Assembly: GCF_002847305.1 (NCBI RefSeq)
Contig: NZ_CP025408.1
Location: forward strand, 542,001-606,000
Reading direction: 5' to 3'
DNA: 64,000 nucleotides
From: Paracoccus tegillarcae
GTDB taxonomy: Bacteria > Pseudomonadota > Alphaproteobacteria > Rhodobacterales > Rhodobacteraceae
This document shows positions 43,703-52,903 of the stretch, one piece after another. Each line of letters starts with the position of its first letter. Positions within the stretch are counted from its first letter, which is position 1. A program made the position numbers and the translations under genes. The notes under the pieces are model-generated. The model was not told where the DNA came from and made no database searches. It saw only the letters and a program-made list of their open reading frames with translations.

Positions 43703-45625
43703 TCACCCCCGCCCCCCATACCGCTTCTGCGCTTCGGCCATCCGCTCCATCCCGCGCACGGTTTCTGCGATAGCGGCTTCGTCCGCGCTGTCGGAATAGC
43801 GCCATTCGCTGTCGGCGTAGCGGTTGATTTCCTGCACCACCATCTCGGTCGTGATCGGCTGGCGCAGGGCAGAGATCATCTCCAGCTTGCGGTCATAGGG
43901 TTGGTGCATGAACGCCTCGGGCGTTTCGAACCACTCGTCGGGCATGTCGAAATCCATCGCGCGGGCTTTGACAGCGTCGGTGATGTTCTTGACCGCACGG
44001 CCGGTAAAGCGCGGCTCGGCCTCGGCGATTGCGTAAAGATAGCTGCCCAGTTCGGCCAGATCGGTCAGTTCGCCATATTGGCCGGTCACGTCGCTGAAAA
44101 CTTTTTCCAGACCAGCCTCATGCGGACGGGAATGGCCCGCATAGCTGTCGGCGACGGCCTTCTTCATCGCCTGCGCTTTCATCAGATCGTGCTGGCCCAC
44201 GGGGATATCGTGACGCTTGCCCAGCAGCAGGGCCAGGATGTCGATGTAATCGTCCCGCGTCTTGGGGCCGTCGATCAGGAACCGCGCGCTGGCACGCTGG
44301 CGCAGGGCGTCGTCGATGCTTTCGGCGTGGTTGGAAAACATGCCAAAGCTGCAATTGCCGCGCACAACGGTGCTGGCACCCGAAAACGCCTCCATCAGCA
44401 CGGCGGTGATTTCCTGCTGGCCGGCGGATGACTGACGGTCGCCGCGCTTGCCGGCGATCTGATCGATATCGTCGATGGTGCCGAAGCCGATCACCGAGGG
44501 ATCGATGATGCCGTCGATAAAGGCACGCGCGTTCTGCCCCGATTTGCCCTGATAGCTGTCGATATTGTCCACCGACAGGTTGGCATAGCGGAACGGATAG
44601 CCGCCGATCTGGCAGTAATCGTTCAGCATCCCGGCCATCATCTGGATCAGCGTCGTCTTGCCGGTGCCGGGGCGGCCGTCGCCAAGAAACGTAAAGACAA
44701 AGCCGCCCAGTTCGACGAACGGGTTCATCCGGCGGTCGAAATCATAGCCCACCATCATCCGCGCCAGCCTCATCGCCTGATGCTTGGCGATGGCGTTGCC
44801 CACCACCTCTTCGGGTTTCTTGAAGCTCATGGTCAGCGGCTTGCCGCGGGCCTTGGTTGCAGGCTGAAAACCGGCGATGGGGAAATCATCGGCGGCCACG
44901 CGCCAGCTGCCGCCCGTGAACGCGCCGGTGCGCGGGGCAGTTTCGGCGCGGGCCTGAACGGCGGCAGACAGTGCCTCGGCAGAGGCAATCACGGTGGCAA
45001 TCAGCGTCTTGTCGTCGGTTGCCCGCGATACGTTCTGATCCAGTTCCCACAGCGCGCCCTGCAGCGCGGTCAGCGGATTGTCGGTCAGGATCTCGTCACT
45101 GGTAATGCCCTCGACCGTTTCCGGCCCCGCATGTTCGGCCAGCAGAAAAGCGGTCGCATTGGCAAAGACCGACAGCGCGGCCAGCGATTCCACGGCCAGC
45201 AATTCGCCGAACTCAGTGCGGTGGTCGGCGGGCAAGCGGCCCTCCAGATTGGCGCGTTTCAGTTCTGCCGCGCCCGAACGCGCTGCGATTTCATCCGTGA
45301 CGGCCAGCCCGATCGCAATGGCGCGGCGCAGCGCACGAACGACGGTGGCAGCGGCGGGCGACGGCAGATCATCGCCGCCGATCCCTTCGATCCGGTCGAT
45401 CAGTTGCACGCCACTGGCGCGCTGCGTGCTGCGACCTGCAAGGCCAGGCGTGGTCGAGCGAAAGCGCGAGGTCCGGGGGATCCCGGGTGAACGTTCGGGC
45501 ACCGCGAGGGTCGCCGCCTTGCCCAGACGGGGCGCGTGATCAAAGCCGCTCAGCAGGCTTAGTGCCTGACTGTAATGCGCCCTGATCTCGGCCTCGGGCA
45601 GTTCCATTTCATTGCGCGCTTCCAT
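43703..45625 (-). CDS. AAA-family ATPase
   Basis: A 640-residue ATPase. The N-terminal 250 residues are helical and have no recognised domain; LAGRSTQRASG near 65 looks like an unstructured linker. Walker A is GDGRPGTGKTTL around 313-325, Walker B GFGTIDDIDQIAG around 380. Sensor and arginine-finger candidates follow in GNCSFGMFSNHAESIDDALRQR-like text at about 420-440. It ends in a helical lid. This is a MoxR- or Cdc48-like single AAA module rather than a helicase. Its ATG directly follows the upstream stop (TGAATG), so it is coupled to the glycolipid-binding gene. It is the likely motor of this gene cluster; substrate unknown. Confidence 0.88.
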   Translation of the reverse strand: MEARNEMELPEAEIRAHYSQALSLLSGFDHAPRLGKAATLAVPERSPGIPRTSRFRSTTPGLAGRSTQRASGVQLIDRIEGIGGDDLPSPAAATVVRALRRAIAIGLAVTDEIAARSGAAELKRANLEGRLPADHRTEFGELLAVESLAALSVFANATAFLLAEHAGPETVEGITSDEILTDNPLTALQGALWELDQNVSRATDDKTLIATVIASAEALSAAVQARAETAPRTGAFTGGSWRVAADDFPIAGFQPATKARGKPLTMSFKKPEEVVGNAIAKHQAMRLARMMVGYDFDRRMNPFVELGGFVFTFLGDGRPGTGKTTLIQMMAGMLNDYCQIGGYPFRYANLSVDNIDSYQGKSGQNARAFIDGIIDPSVIGFGTIDDIDQIAGKRGDRQSSAGQQEITAVLMEAFSGASTVVRGNCSFGMFSNHAESIDDALRQRASARFLIDGPKTRDDYIDILALLLGKRHDIPVGQHDLMKAQAMKKAVADSYAGHSRPHEAGLEKVFSDVTGQYGELTDLAELGSYLYAIAEAEPRFTGRAVKNITDAVKARAMDFDMPDEWFETPEAFMHQPYDRKLEMISALRQPITTEMVVQEINRYADSEWRYSDSADEAAIAETVRGMERMAEAQKRYGGRG

Positions 45626-46207
45626 TCATACCTCTTGCGTCCAAAGCGGCGGATAATCTGTCACCAGACCATCGCCATCAATCGTTATCGTCGTGCTGAA
45701 CCCGCTGCCCGCGGCATAGCGCCAGGCATCGCCCTGCCGCTCATAGTGCTGTGGCAACGGTTTTAGCCGCCAGTCCTCCGGGTCCAGCCATGCAGCGGCG
45801 ATATCGGCGCTGTCCTGCCGCGCGGCCCGCATCCGCCGGATCGGCAGCGTATTGGTGGCCGGCGTAAAGCCAAGGTCGATGTCGCGCAGTCCGCTCACCT
45901 CGGGCACCGCCTCGCCATTCACCCGCCATTCACCGGCTTCGCCACGATGCACCGAAAGGCTGAGCGCTCGTTTGCCCACGCGACCCATGATCCGGGCGGA
46001 GTGGGTGATCCAATCCTCATCAACCGAAACCTCATAGGCCAGCTGAGCCGGGCCAAGGGCATCGGCCCAGACGGCCATCCCCTCCAGCCGCCACTGCGCG
46101 CCCTCGGACCAGAGCCTGCAGGCATCATGGCCGGGCAGATCAAGCCTGCGCCAGATGATATGCGCCCCCGCACCCACCAGTTCAGCGATAGCTGGTGACG
46201 CGACCAT
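45626..46207 (-). CDS. putative glycolipid-binding protein (DUF1089 type)
   Basis: A 193-residue protein with IIWRRLDLPGHDACRLW at the N-terminus and YEVSVDEDWITHSARI in the middle. LSVHRGEAGEWRVNGEAVPEVSGLRDIDLGFTP (about 85-117), TNTLPIRRM and YPPLWTQ follow. This order is the signature of the putative glycolipid-binding family, a barrel-like fold related to lipid carriers. No signal peptide, so cytosolic. The ATG at 46207 overlaps the upstream gene by 26 bp; it ends immediately before the ATPase ATG. Suggests that the cluster handles a lipid or acts at the membrane. Confidence 0.78.
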   Translation of the reverse strand: MVASPAIAELVGAGAHIIWRRLDLPGHDACRLWSEGAQWRLEGMAVWADALGPAQLAYEVSVDEDWITHSARIMGRVGKRALSLSVHRGEAGEWRVNGEAVPEVSGLRDIDLGFTPATNTLPIRRMRAARQDSADIAAAWLDPEDWRLKPLPQHYERQGDAWRYAAGSGFSTTITIDGDGLVTDYPPLWTQEV

Positions 46208-47324
46208 CGGGGCCGGGCACGTATTTGCGGATATTGCGAAATCCCGGCGGGTCGAGTGCAGCCAGCGCCTGATAAGGTCGTTGCGGCAGCACCAGCAAAC
46301 GGGTGGCAGAGCTGGCCCCCTGCCCCGCGCCGTGCTGGTTCAGCGGATCCAGCCGAAAAATCTGCCGCTCGGTCACGCCAAAGAAGCCGCTGGATTCCAT
46401 CGTCGCGCGTTCGGACTGCAGGTCCTCGATCGTCATGGCCATCGCCCAGTCCTGCCCCGAGGGCGCGCCTGCATCTTCCAGCACCCGTCGGATCGGGCCC
46501 TCTTGCGTGGTGAAGCCGCCGGAATAGGCGGGGCCCAGTGTGATGCGCCGCAGCCGGTGCGGGTGCAGCGTGTCGAAATCGCGGTCAAACCCCTGCGCGA
46601 TGGTGACCAGTTGCAGCCCGGCGACCGATTGCGCCAAAAGATGCGCGCGGACCTCGGGCCAGCGTTTCGGATCATCGGTCAGCCCGCGCCTTCCGGTATC
46701 GTCCACATCCATCAGATAGAGGACCGGGACATTCAACTGGCTGTCATAGACTGCCCAGTGCAGCAGCCAGCGGCGGCGCTTGCCATCGGCCCCCGACAGC
46801 CAATAGCCCTGCGGGTGCATCTGCGGCCAGAACAGACCACCCTTCGCGAGTGTCTCGTAGTAATAACGCTGAGACAGCGCGTATTGCAGCCGTGTCGGGA
46901 TGCTCAACTGGCTGACGATCTGGCGGATCATGTCATCCTTGATCGCAACCGCGTCCGGTGTGCGGGCCAGTTCGGCCCCAGCCTGCGCGGCATCGGCGGC
47001 GGTCTGGGCGATCTCTTGCCAGACGGGAAAACCGGATTCGTGGATGTCGATGGTCAACTGGCGCTGCAACGGTCCTTCGATGCGATTGGCCACCAGATAC
47101 TTCATCGCCAGCGCATCCATGCTGGCCTTGAGCGCATCCAGATAACCGCCGATCACTTCGGTTTCGGTCCGGGTAAACAACCCGTCGCGCACGGTCTCGA
47201 CCAGAGCTTCGCGCAGCGTGGCCGCGATGCGCCGCGTCTGGTCGATAAAGGCGCGGGCGGTCAGGTCGTCGTCCAGCGCGCGGTGATCGGCATCCAGATT
47301 GCCTGTGCGGTCGTTCTTGCTCAT
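46182..47324 (-). CDS. conserved protein of unknown function (380 residues)
   Basis: No characterised family recognised. The first 160 residues are helical (FIDQTRRIAATLREALVETV; GGYLDALKASMDALAMKY); then a mixed alpha/beta domain with WLLHWAVYDSQLNVPVLYLMD and LVTIAQGFDRDFDTLHP. The C-terminus has TRLLVLPQRPYQALAAL. It appears soluble. Its ATG overlaps the stop of the membrane protein gene by 4 bp (ATGA) and its end overlaps the glycolipid-binding gene, so it is embedded in the same operon. Confidence 0.75.
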   Translation of the reverse strand: MSKNDRTGNLDADHRALDDDLTARAFIDQTRRIAATLREALVETVRDGLFTRTETEVIGGYLDALKASMDALAMKYLVANRIEGPLQRQLTIDIHESGFPVWQEIAQTAADAAQAGAELARTPDAVAIKDDMIRQIVSQLSIPTRLQYALSQRYYYETLAKGGLFWPQMHPQGYWLSGADGKRRRWLLHWAVYDSQLNVPVLYLMDVDDTGRRGLTDDPKRWPEVRAHLLAQSVAGLQLVTIAQGFDRDFDTLHPHRLRRITLGPAYSGGFTTQEGPIRRVLEDAGAPSGQDWAMAMTIEDLQSERATMESSGFFGVTERQIFRLDPLNQHGAGQGASSATRLLVLPQRPYQALAALDPPGFRNIRKYVPGPDGRVTSYR

Positions 47325-47707
47325 GGCTTCTTTCCACCAAGCCAGCGCAGGCCCGCCGCAATGCCGTCGGCCACGGTCGCGACCCAGCGTTGTTCGGCGG
47401 CCTGCAAGCGGGCGGCGATCATCCGCCGGTTTCGCCAGTCGGTCGAAACCCAGACGATCAGGACGATGCCTGCAATCAGGTTTGCGATCATGTCACCAGC
47501 AAAGATCAGCAGCAGCAACAGGATGCCCAGCCCCATGGACACGAGAAAACCGGCGCTGATCGCCACGAAAATGGCCTCTGCCACAGTCTTGCCGTCCATT
47601 ACCGCATAAATGCCGCCCAGACCTGCAAACAGGGCGAAGATGCCGCCCAACCGCAGACCCGGCTTGCCAGTCAATGCGCTGTCAGCCGCCATAAAGGTTG
47701 CTGTCAT
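47321..47707 (-). CDS. small multi-helix membrane protein
   Basis: About 128 residues with three hydrophobic helices: LGGIFALFAGLGGIYAVM, TVAEAIFVAISAGFLVSMGLG plus ILLLLLIFAGDM, and LIAGIVLIVWVST. A basic amphipathic tail (NRRMIAARLQAAEQRW) follows. ATGs at 47707 and 47692 both overlap the end of the coiled-coil gene, by 26 or 11 bp. The 3' end overlaps the next gene by 4 bp. It could anchor the coiled-coil protein or the ATPase at the membrane. No family recognised. Confidence 0.72.
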   Translation of the reverse strand: MTATFMAADSALTGKPGLRLGGIFALFAGLGGIYAVMDGKTVAEAIFVAISAGFLVSMGLGILLLLLIFAGDMIANLIAGIVLIVWVSTDWRNRRMIAARLQAAEQRWVATVADGIAAGLRWLGGKKP

Positions 47708-48755
47708 GCTTCTTGACGATCTCGCTGAAGCGGCGGGCAAAGCGTTCATCGGCCTTGGCCTTTTCTTCCAGCACCTTGCGGGCAAAGACCATGTGATCGC
47801 CATGCGATTCCAGCATGTCGGCCATCTTGTCATTGGTCGCGGTGCCGATGGCTGCCATGGCGGCCTGCGCCTCCTGGTCGGTCCTCACACCGATCTCGTT
47901 GATTCGGTGCGCAATGTCCTGCTGCTGGGCGGTCTTCAGCGATTTGGTCAGCGCGTCATACAGCACCACCCGCTGACGGGTATCGGTCTGCAGCTTGTTG
48001 ATCAGCACCATCTGGGTCGCGGCCTGGTTTTGCAAACTGTCGACCCAGGTCTTGCCGGCCTCGATATAGCGCTCCAGCGTCTGCGATTTGGCCAGCGCGA
48101 CCTGTTCGTCTTGCACCAGCGCGTTATGTTCCTTGTTCGCATTGGCCAGTTCCGTTTCCAGCCGGGTGCGATCCGTGGCGTCGGTGGTGGTCGAGATCTT
48201 GTTTTCCAACTCGATCAGTCGCGGATCCATTTCCTTGATCTTTTCGCGCAGCGCCTCGAGCGTGGCGACGGTCGCCTCGCGCTCTTCCAGCGTGCCGGTC
48301 AGGTTGGTCTCGACCTTGGCCTTCTGGTCGTTCAGCAGATCAAGCTGGCCCTGCAGCAATCGGGTGATGGTGTCGGATTTCGAGATCAGATCCTGCAATT
48401 TATCGTCGATACTGGCCGAACGCAGTCTTTCCTGACGCATCGATTCGGATTTGCCGCCCGCAAAGATGCCGACGAACTTTTCCCAGCCGGTCTTGCTGCG
48501 CAACTCCTCGAAATCCTTCGAGAAACCGGCGGTCACATCGTCCAGCCCCATGATCAGCTCGGCGATATTGGCGTTCATCGCCTCGGTATGGCTGTGCACG
48601 TCCTGCAGGGTCGCATTGGCCACGTCGATCGGCAAATCCTCGACCGCCGCGCGGGCCGTCGCCTGATCCAGCCGCGAGGTCATTTCCGCAATCTTGTCCT
48701 GCGTTGCCGCAACCTGCTGCTGGCTTTTCTGTATCTGCTGTTCCAGCGATGCCAT
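47682..48755 (-). CDS. coiled-coil protein, possibly TelA-like
   Basis: A 357-residue, almost wholly helical protein. Heptad-rich stretches occupy about 1-40 (LEQQIQKSQQQVAATQDKIA), 120-235 (LLQGQLDLLNDQKAKVETNL; LEALREKIKEMDPRLIELE) and the C-terminal third. An internal segment TGWEKFVGIFAGG could touch a membrane or partner. Spacing of the helices and MVLINKLQTDTRQRVVLYDALTK-type text recall TelA/KlaA toxic-anion-resistance proteins, but the similarity is weak. Start chosen at 48755 (MASLEQQ) with GGGG 8 nt upstream; another ATG lies at 48761. First gene of the cluster, divergent from the M20 peptidase gene. Confidence 0.7.
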   Translation of the reverse strand: MASLEQQIQKSQQQVAATQDKIAEMTSRLDQATARAAVEDLPIDVANATLQDVHSHTEAMNANIAELIMGLDDVTAGFSKDFEELRSKTGWEKFVGIFAGGKSESMRQERLRSASIDDKLQDLISKSDTITRLLQGQLDLLNDQKAKVETNLTGTLEEREATVATLEALREKIKEMDPRLIELENKISTTTDATDRTRLETELANANKEHNALVQDEQVALAKSQTLERYIEAGKTWVDSLQNQAATQMVLINKLQTDTRQRVVLYDALTKSLKTAQQQDIAHRINEIGVRTDQEAQAAMAAIGTATNDKMADMLESHGDHMVFARKVLEEKAKADERFARRFSEIVKKHDSNLYGG

Positions 48756-48886
48756 CGCCATACCCCCTGAACTGGTTCTTTGCACAAGATGTTAGGTCCT
48801 ACGACGCCCGGCGCAAGGGGAATAGGCTTGAAACAGGCCGATTTTGGCCGTTGTCAGCGCCCAGCCTGCTGCATAACCTCACCGGC

Positions 48887-50167
48887 ATGGAGCAGTTGAA
48901 AACCGCCATTGTCACCCGTCGCGACGCGCTGATCGCGCTGACGCAGGACCTGATCCGCATCGCCACGCTGAACCCACCCGGGCGGCGATATCACGAAATT
49001 TGCGAGTATCTGCAGGCGCGAATGTCGCCGCAGGGGTGGGATTGCACATTGGTTCGGGCGCATGGTGCACCGGGCGACAGCGAGGATTTCCCACGCTGGA
49101 ACTTCGTCGCTCGTCACAAGGGCGCCCGGCAGGGTGATGTGGTTCACTTCAACAGCCATCATGACGTGGTCGAGGTCGGACATGGCTGGACCCGTGATCC
49201 TTTCGGGGGCGAACTGGACGGCGATCGCATCTATGGCCGCGGGTCCTGCGACATGAAAGGCGGCTTGGCGGCCAGCATCATCGCCGCCGAGGCATTCGTG
49301 GCGCTGAACCCCGAACATGCCGGCATGATCGAGATCAGCGCCACTGCGGATGAGGAATCGGGCGGCTATGGCGGCGTGGCCTATCTGGCCGAACAGCGCG
49401 CATTTGCCCATGTCGATCACGTCATCATTCCCGAACCCTTGCACAAGGACCGCATCTGTCTGGGCCATCGCGGCGTCTGGTGGGCAGAAATCGAAACGCA
49501 AGGGCGCATCGCGCACGGGTCAATGCCCTTCCTCGGTGATTGCGCCGTTCGCCATATGGGTGCTGTGCTGGATGAAATGGAGGCGACGCTGTGGCCCCTG
49601 CTGGCCGGCAAGCATACCGGGATGCCGGTCATCCCCGAAGGCGCGCGATCATCGACGCTGAACATCAATTCCATCCACGGCGGCGCGGCGGAACAGGCAG
49701 AGGATTACACCGGCCTGCCCACGCCATGCGTGCCCGACCGCTGCCGCATCGTGATCGACCGGCGCTTTCTGATCGAGGAAGATCTGGCCGAGGTAAAATC
49801 AGAGGTCACGGCACTGCTGGAAAAGGTCAAGGCGCAGCGGCCCAGCTTTCAATACGAGGTCCGCGATCTGTTCGAGGTGATCCCCTCGATGACCGACAAG
49901 GATGCGCCCGTCGTGCGATCTACCGCGGCCGCCATCGAACGCGTGCTGGGGCGCGAGGCGGGCTATGTCGTGTCGCCTGGTACCTATGACCAGAAACACA
50001 TCGACCGCATCGGCAAGCTGAAGAACTGCATCGCCTATGGGCCCGGCGTTCTGGATCTGGCGCATCAGCCGGATGAGTGGGTCGGCGTTCAAGACATGCT
50101 GGACAGCGCGCTCGTCATGGCACTGGTGCTGGACGACCTGCTGGGCAATACGAAAATCGAAACATAA
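48887..50167 (+). CDS. M20-family metallopeptidase (ArgE/DapE type deacylase)
   Basis: Zinc amidohydrolase of 426 residues that removes acyl groups from amino acids or cuts small peptides. Metal and catalytic residues are visible: FNSHHDVVEVGHGW (first His and Asp), GRGSCDMKGGLAA, ATADEESGGYG (catalytic Glu pair), IIPEPLH and the late YGPGVLDLAHQPDEWV with the last metal His. The frame is open to 48704, but homologues begin at the ATG at 48887 (MEQLKTA). Which N-acyl substrate it uses is not determinable; argE-like deacetylation is possible given argD and argF in the region. Confidence 0.86.
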   Translation: MEQLKTAIVTRRDALIALTQDLIRIATLNPPGRRYHEICEYLQARMSPQGWDCTLVRAHGAPGDSEDFPRWNFVARHKGARQGDVVHFNSHHDVVEVGHGWTRDPFGGELDGDRIYGRGSCDMKGGLAASIIAAEAFVALNPEHAGMIEISATADEESGGYGGVAYLAEQRAFAHVDHVIIPEPLHKDRICLGHRGVWWAEIETQGRIAHGSMPFLGDCAVRHMGAVLDEMEATLWPLLAGKHTGMPVIPEGARSSTLNINSIHGGAAEQAEDYTGLPTPCVPDRCRIVIDRRFLIEEDLAEVKSEVTALLEKVKAQRPSFQYEVRDLFEVIPSMTDKDAPVVRSTAAAIERVLGREAGYVVSPGTYDQKHIDRIGKLKNCIAYGPGVLDLAHQPDEWVGVQDMLDSALVMALVLDDLLGNTKIET

Positions 50168-50239
50168 TCGGTTTCTATTTTATGTTAAACTAAATACCTG
50201 ATAATATTAAGGCGTTATTCCGGTCATTAAGGTGCGGAA

Positions 50240-52474
50240 TTGGAAAAGACGCTGATATTGGTCGTTCACGGAATTGGCGAACAGGCCCCCGGCGAGACGA
50301 TTGACGCCCTGACCGGCGGCGCGGTGCAGGAACTGCGCTTGCCCGGCGCCATCGAAGGTCGGACCGAGATGATCGCGGAACCGGCCGAGGACAGCGAGCT
50401 TTTGCAACTGTTCCCCTGCACCATCAGGCAAACCGTCATCCCGGCCTCGTTCAACGACACGTTTGATCAGGATCAGGATGTCCTTGCCGCCGAAGTCTAC
50501 TGGTCGGACCTTTCGCCGGCCCCGAAAGGCCCATTCAGCACGGCTTTTGACCTGCTGCATAGTGTTTTGGGGTTGGGCTATCTGGCGCTGGAGAATGTCG
50601 ACCACAGCGATGGCAAAATCAGCCCGTGGTCACGGCGCGGGGTGCATGCTTTCATCTGGATCTTTTATGCGCTGCTCGCGCCACTGAATGCGCTGCTGCT
50701 GGTGGGATCGCTGTCGCTGCTGAGCGATCAGTTCTTCTTTCCGGTCGGCCAGGGCGCGGGCAAGTTGCCCGGCGCATTGCTGCTGGCGATGACAGGCGGG
50801 CTGGTATTTGCAGGCTGCCTGATCTGGCTGCGGTACAAACAAAGGCCGCGCCATTCCTACATGATGAGGGCGTTCATAACGGGTCTTGGCGCGATGTCAG
50901 CACTCACGATGGCCGCCGCGCTGCTGATCTGGTTGGGTCAGGACACACCCTGGATCGAGGCGTTGCGCCTGTCGGCCTGCCAATCGGTCGAAACGACGGC
51001 CTGCTGGACTCGCGACTATCAGGACGTTGCCCTGATCGCCTGGCTGTCGACGCTGTTTACCGGGCTGGTCTGGCTGGTGGCGATGGTCATTCTTCTGGCG
51101 CTGTTCATGACCACCACGCTGACGGATCTGGGCCTGCGCCGCACATTGCTGCTGTTCGGCATCCCGATTGTCCTGATGGTTGCGGTGCAGGTCTCTGCCA
51201 ACCGGACCTGGCCCTGGCTTTTGCTGACAGCCCTTTTCGTGGCCGTGCTGGGACTGGCGCTCAGCCCGCCCGCCCGCGGCATGTTTCGCCGCAGCCTTGA
51301 CCGCATCACGCGCTTTTTCGGCCAACGCGAATTGATCTATCAATCCATCTGCAACGCGATGCTGATCCTGTGGATGCTGATCACCGCCGCGCTGTGGGCC
51401 CTGTTCTCGGGCATGGTGAAGCAAATCGGCGGGTCCGAGGCCGATCCAAGCCTGCTGACGATGATCTATCAGGACTATTCCAGCCTGCTGACCAGCGCCC
51501 TGGCCTATGTGATGATCGCGGTCGGCACCTTGCTGGCCATCGGTGCGGTGCCAGTCATCATCCGGGGGGTCAGGCGCAAGCATCTGGCACAGGAAACACC
51601 CACCGGGCTGGATGTCTGGTGCGGGCGGCTGATCCTCAATCCGGTGCTGAACCTGTTGCTGTTCATCCTGATCCTGTGGATGGCGTTTGGCGGTCTGTTT
51701 CAGGCTGCGGTCACCGCCATGACGGTTTTCGGCGAGGCTTATCGCGATCCGTTCACCGGCGCTGTCTTTCTGAACGGGGTAAACGCGCAGACGGGCCAAC
51801 AGATCTGGACCGCTGACTCGGCCATCACCCGGCTCAGTAATTTTCACACCGGCATCACAGATCTGAACCGGCTGGCACTCGTGGCAGCGGGTGTCCTGGG
51901 ATTGGTGATCTATCGCGGTTGGAATTTCATTGCCAACGCTCTGGGCATCGCCCGCGACATTTCGGTTTATGCCGCGCGAACGCACGGGGCCAAACCGATG
52001 GACGGCAACACCAGCCGCTATGTCCAGCGCCAGCGGATCCTGGCGCGGTTCAGGCTGGTTCATGACCATCTGGCGCGGCAGATGGATTATGACCGGCTGA
52101 TCGTCGTGGCCCATTCGCAAGGCACGGTGATTGCGGCGCAGTCGCTGGCGCAGAACGATCTGCCGGACCGGCCGCGCGTGTTGCTGACCATGGGATCGCC
52201 GCTCACGCATATCTACGGGCAGTACTTTGCCAAGGCCTTTGGCCTGCAACCTTTGCCCGGCAGGCTGGTGCGCTGGATCAACATCTTTCGCTGCGACGAT
52301 TTCGTCGGCACCCGCGTGCGCCTGGACGACGGTGTCATCGAAAACCTGCGGGTCGAGGCGAACGGACATACCGGCTATTGGACCGATCGAAATGTCTGGT
52401 CGGCACTGCGCAAGGCGCTGGCCATCACCCCTTCTGACAACAGGGATTCCCCTGACGCGCCACATGTGGCATGA
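50240..52474 (+). CDS. multi-pass membrane protein with alpha/beta-hydrolase signature
   Basis: A 744-residue protein of unusual layout. It starts with LILVVHGIGEQAPG, the first strand and HG loop of lipase-like hydrolases. About eight to ten hydrophobic helices fill residues 130-570 (FIWIFYALLAPLNALLLVG, LFTGLVWLVAMVILLALFM, LLLFILILWMAFGGLF and others). The nucleophile elbow appears only near the end: LIVVAHSQGTVIAA with Ser626, followed by LLTMGSPLTHIYG and a GHTGYW His candidate. The most likely role is a membrane-embedded lipid or ester hydrolase. The only fitting start is TTG at 50240 after AAGGTGCGG, behind an AT-rich promoter-like stretch (50160-50215). Confidence 0.75.
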   Translation: MEKTLILVVHGIGEQAPGETIDALTGGAVQELRLPGAIEGRTEMIAEPAEDSELLQLFPCTIRQTVIPASFNDTFDQDQDVLAAEVYWSDLSPAPKGPFSTAFDLLHSVLGLGYLALENVDHSDGKISPWSRRGVHAFIWIFYALLAPLNALLLVGSLSLLSDQFFFPVGQGAGKLPGALLLAMTGGLVFAGCLIWLRYKQRPRHSYMMRAFITGLGAMSALTMAAALLIWLGQDTPWIEALRLSACQSVETTACWTRDYQDVALIAWLSTLFTGLVWLVAMVILLALFMTTTLTDLGLRRTLLLFGIPIVLMVAVQVSANRTWPWLLLTALFVAVLGLALSPPARGMFRRSLDRITRFFGQRELIYQSICNAMLILWMLITAALWALFSGMVKQIGGSEADPSLLTMIYQDYSSLLTSALAYVMIAVGTLLAIGAVPVIIRGVRRKHLAQETPTGLDVWCGRLILNPVLNLLLFILILWMAFGGLFQAAVTAMTVFGEAYRDPFTGAVFLNGVNAQTGQQIWTADSAITRLSNFHTGITDLNRLALVAAGVLGLVIYRGWNFIANALGIARDISVYAARTHGAKPMDGNTSRYVQRQRILARFRLVHDHLARQMDYDRLIVVAHSQGTVIAAQSLAQNDLPDRPRVLLTMGSPLTHIYGQYFAKAFGLQPLPGRLVRWINIFRCDDFVGTRVRLDDGVIENLRVEANGHTGYWTDRNVWSALRKALAITPSDNRDSPDAPHVA

Positions 52475-52499
52475 TTCGCCAAAACAATGAGCAGTCACC

Positions 52500-52793
52500 A
52501 TGTCGCAGCGTTTCTCGATCAGTTCAGCCGTTTCCTTCGTCGCGGCAGCAGGCCTTGGCCTTTATTTCGCCTTTGCCGCCGTTCAGGGCCCTTCTGGCAT
52601 CCTGCGCCGGGTGCAACTCGAATCCGAGACCGTCGCCCTCGAGGCCGAGCGGCAGGCACTGATGGAAGAAACATCGCAGATGCAAAACCTGACGCATCGG
52701 TTGTCCGACGACTATCTGGATCTGGATCTGCTGGACGAACGCGCACGCGCCGTTCTGGGCACGATCCGTGCCGACGAAGTCATCCTGCGCTGA
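52500..52793 (+). CDS. ftsB: cell division protein FtsB / septum formation initiator
   Basis: A 97-residue single-pass protein of the divisome FtsBLQ complex. It has a short cytoplasmic start, one helix (AVSFVAAAGLGLYFAFAAV), then a coiled coil (LESETVALEAERQALMEETS) and a conserved LSDDYLDLDLLDERARAVLG block. Position directly upstream of the pyruvate dehydrogenase operon is the usual one in Rhodobacteraceae. Confidence 0.85.
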   Translation: MSQRFSISSAVSFVAAAGLGLYFAFAAVQGPSGILRRVQLESETVALEAERQALMEETSQMQNLTHRLSDDYLDLDLLDERARAVLGTIRADEVILR

Positions 52794-52903
52794 TCATTCA
52801 GTGCCTAGTCGACCAGCATTTACACAGCTTTTGCGCGAATTTCATCTGCCGTGATATCGGCTGACGTTTGCTGCATTGCACCCCCCGTTCTGATCGTCTA
52901 CGG

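Noticed and set aside
50897..52501. 534-codon open frame on the minus strand
   Set aside because: Antisense to the 744-residue membrane protein gene; Gln/His/Arg-rich with no protein-like pattern.
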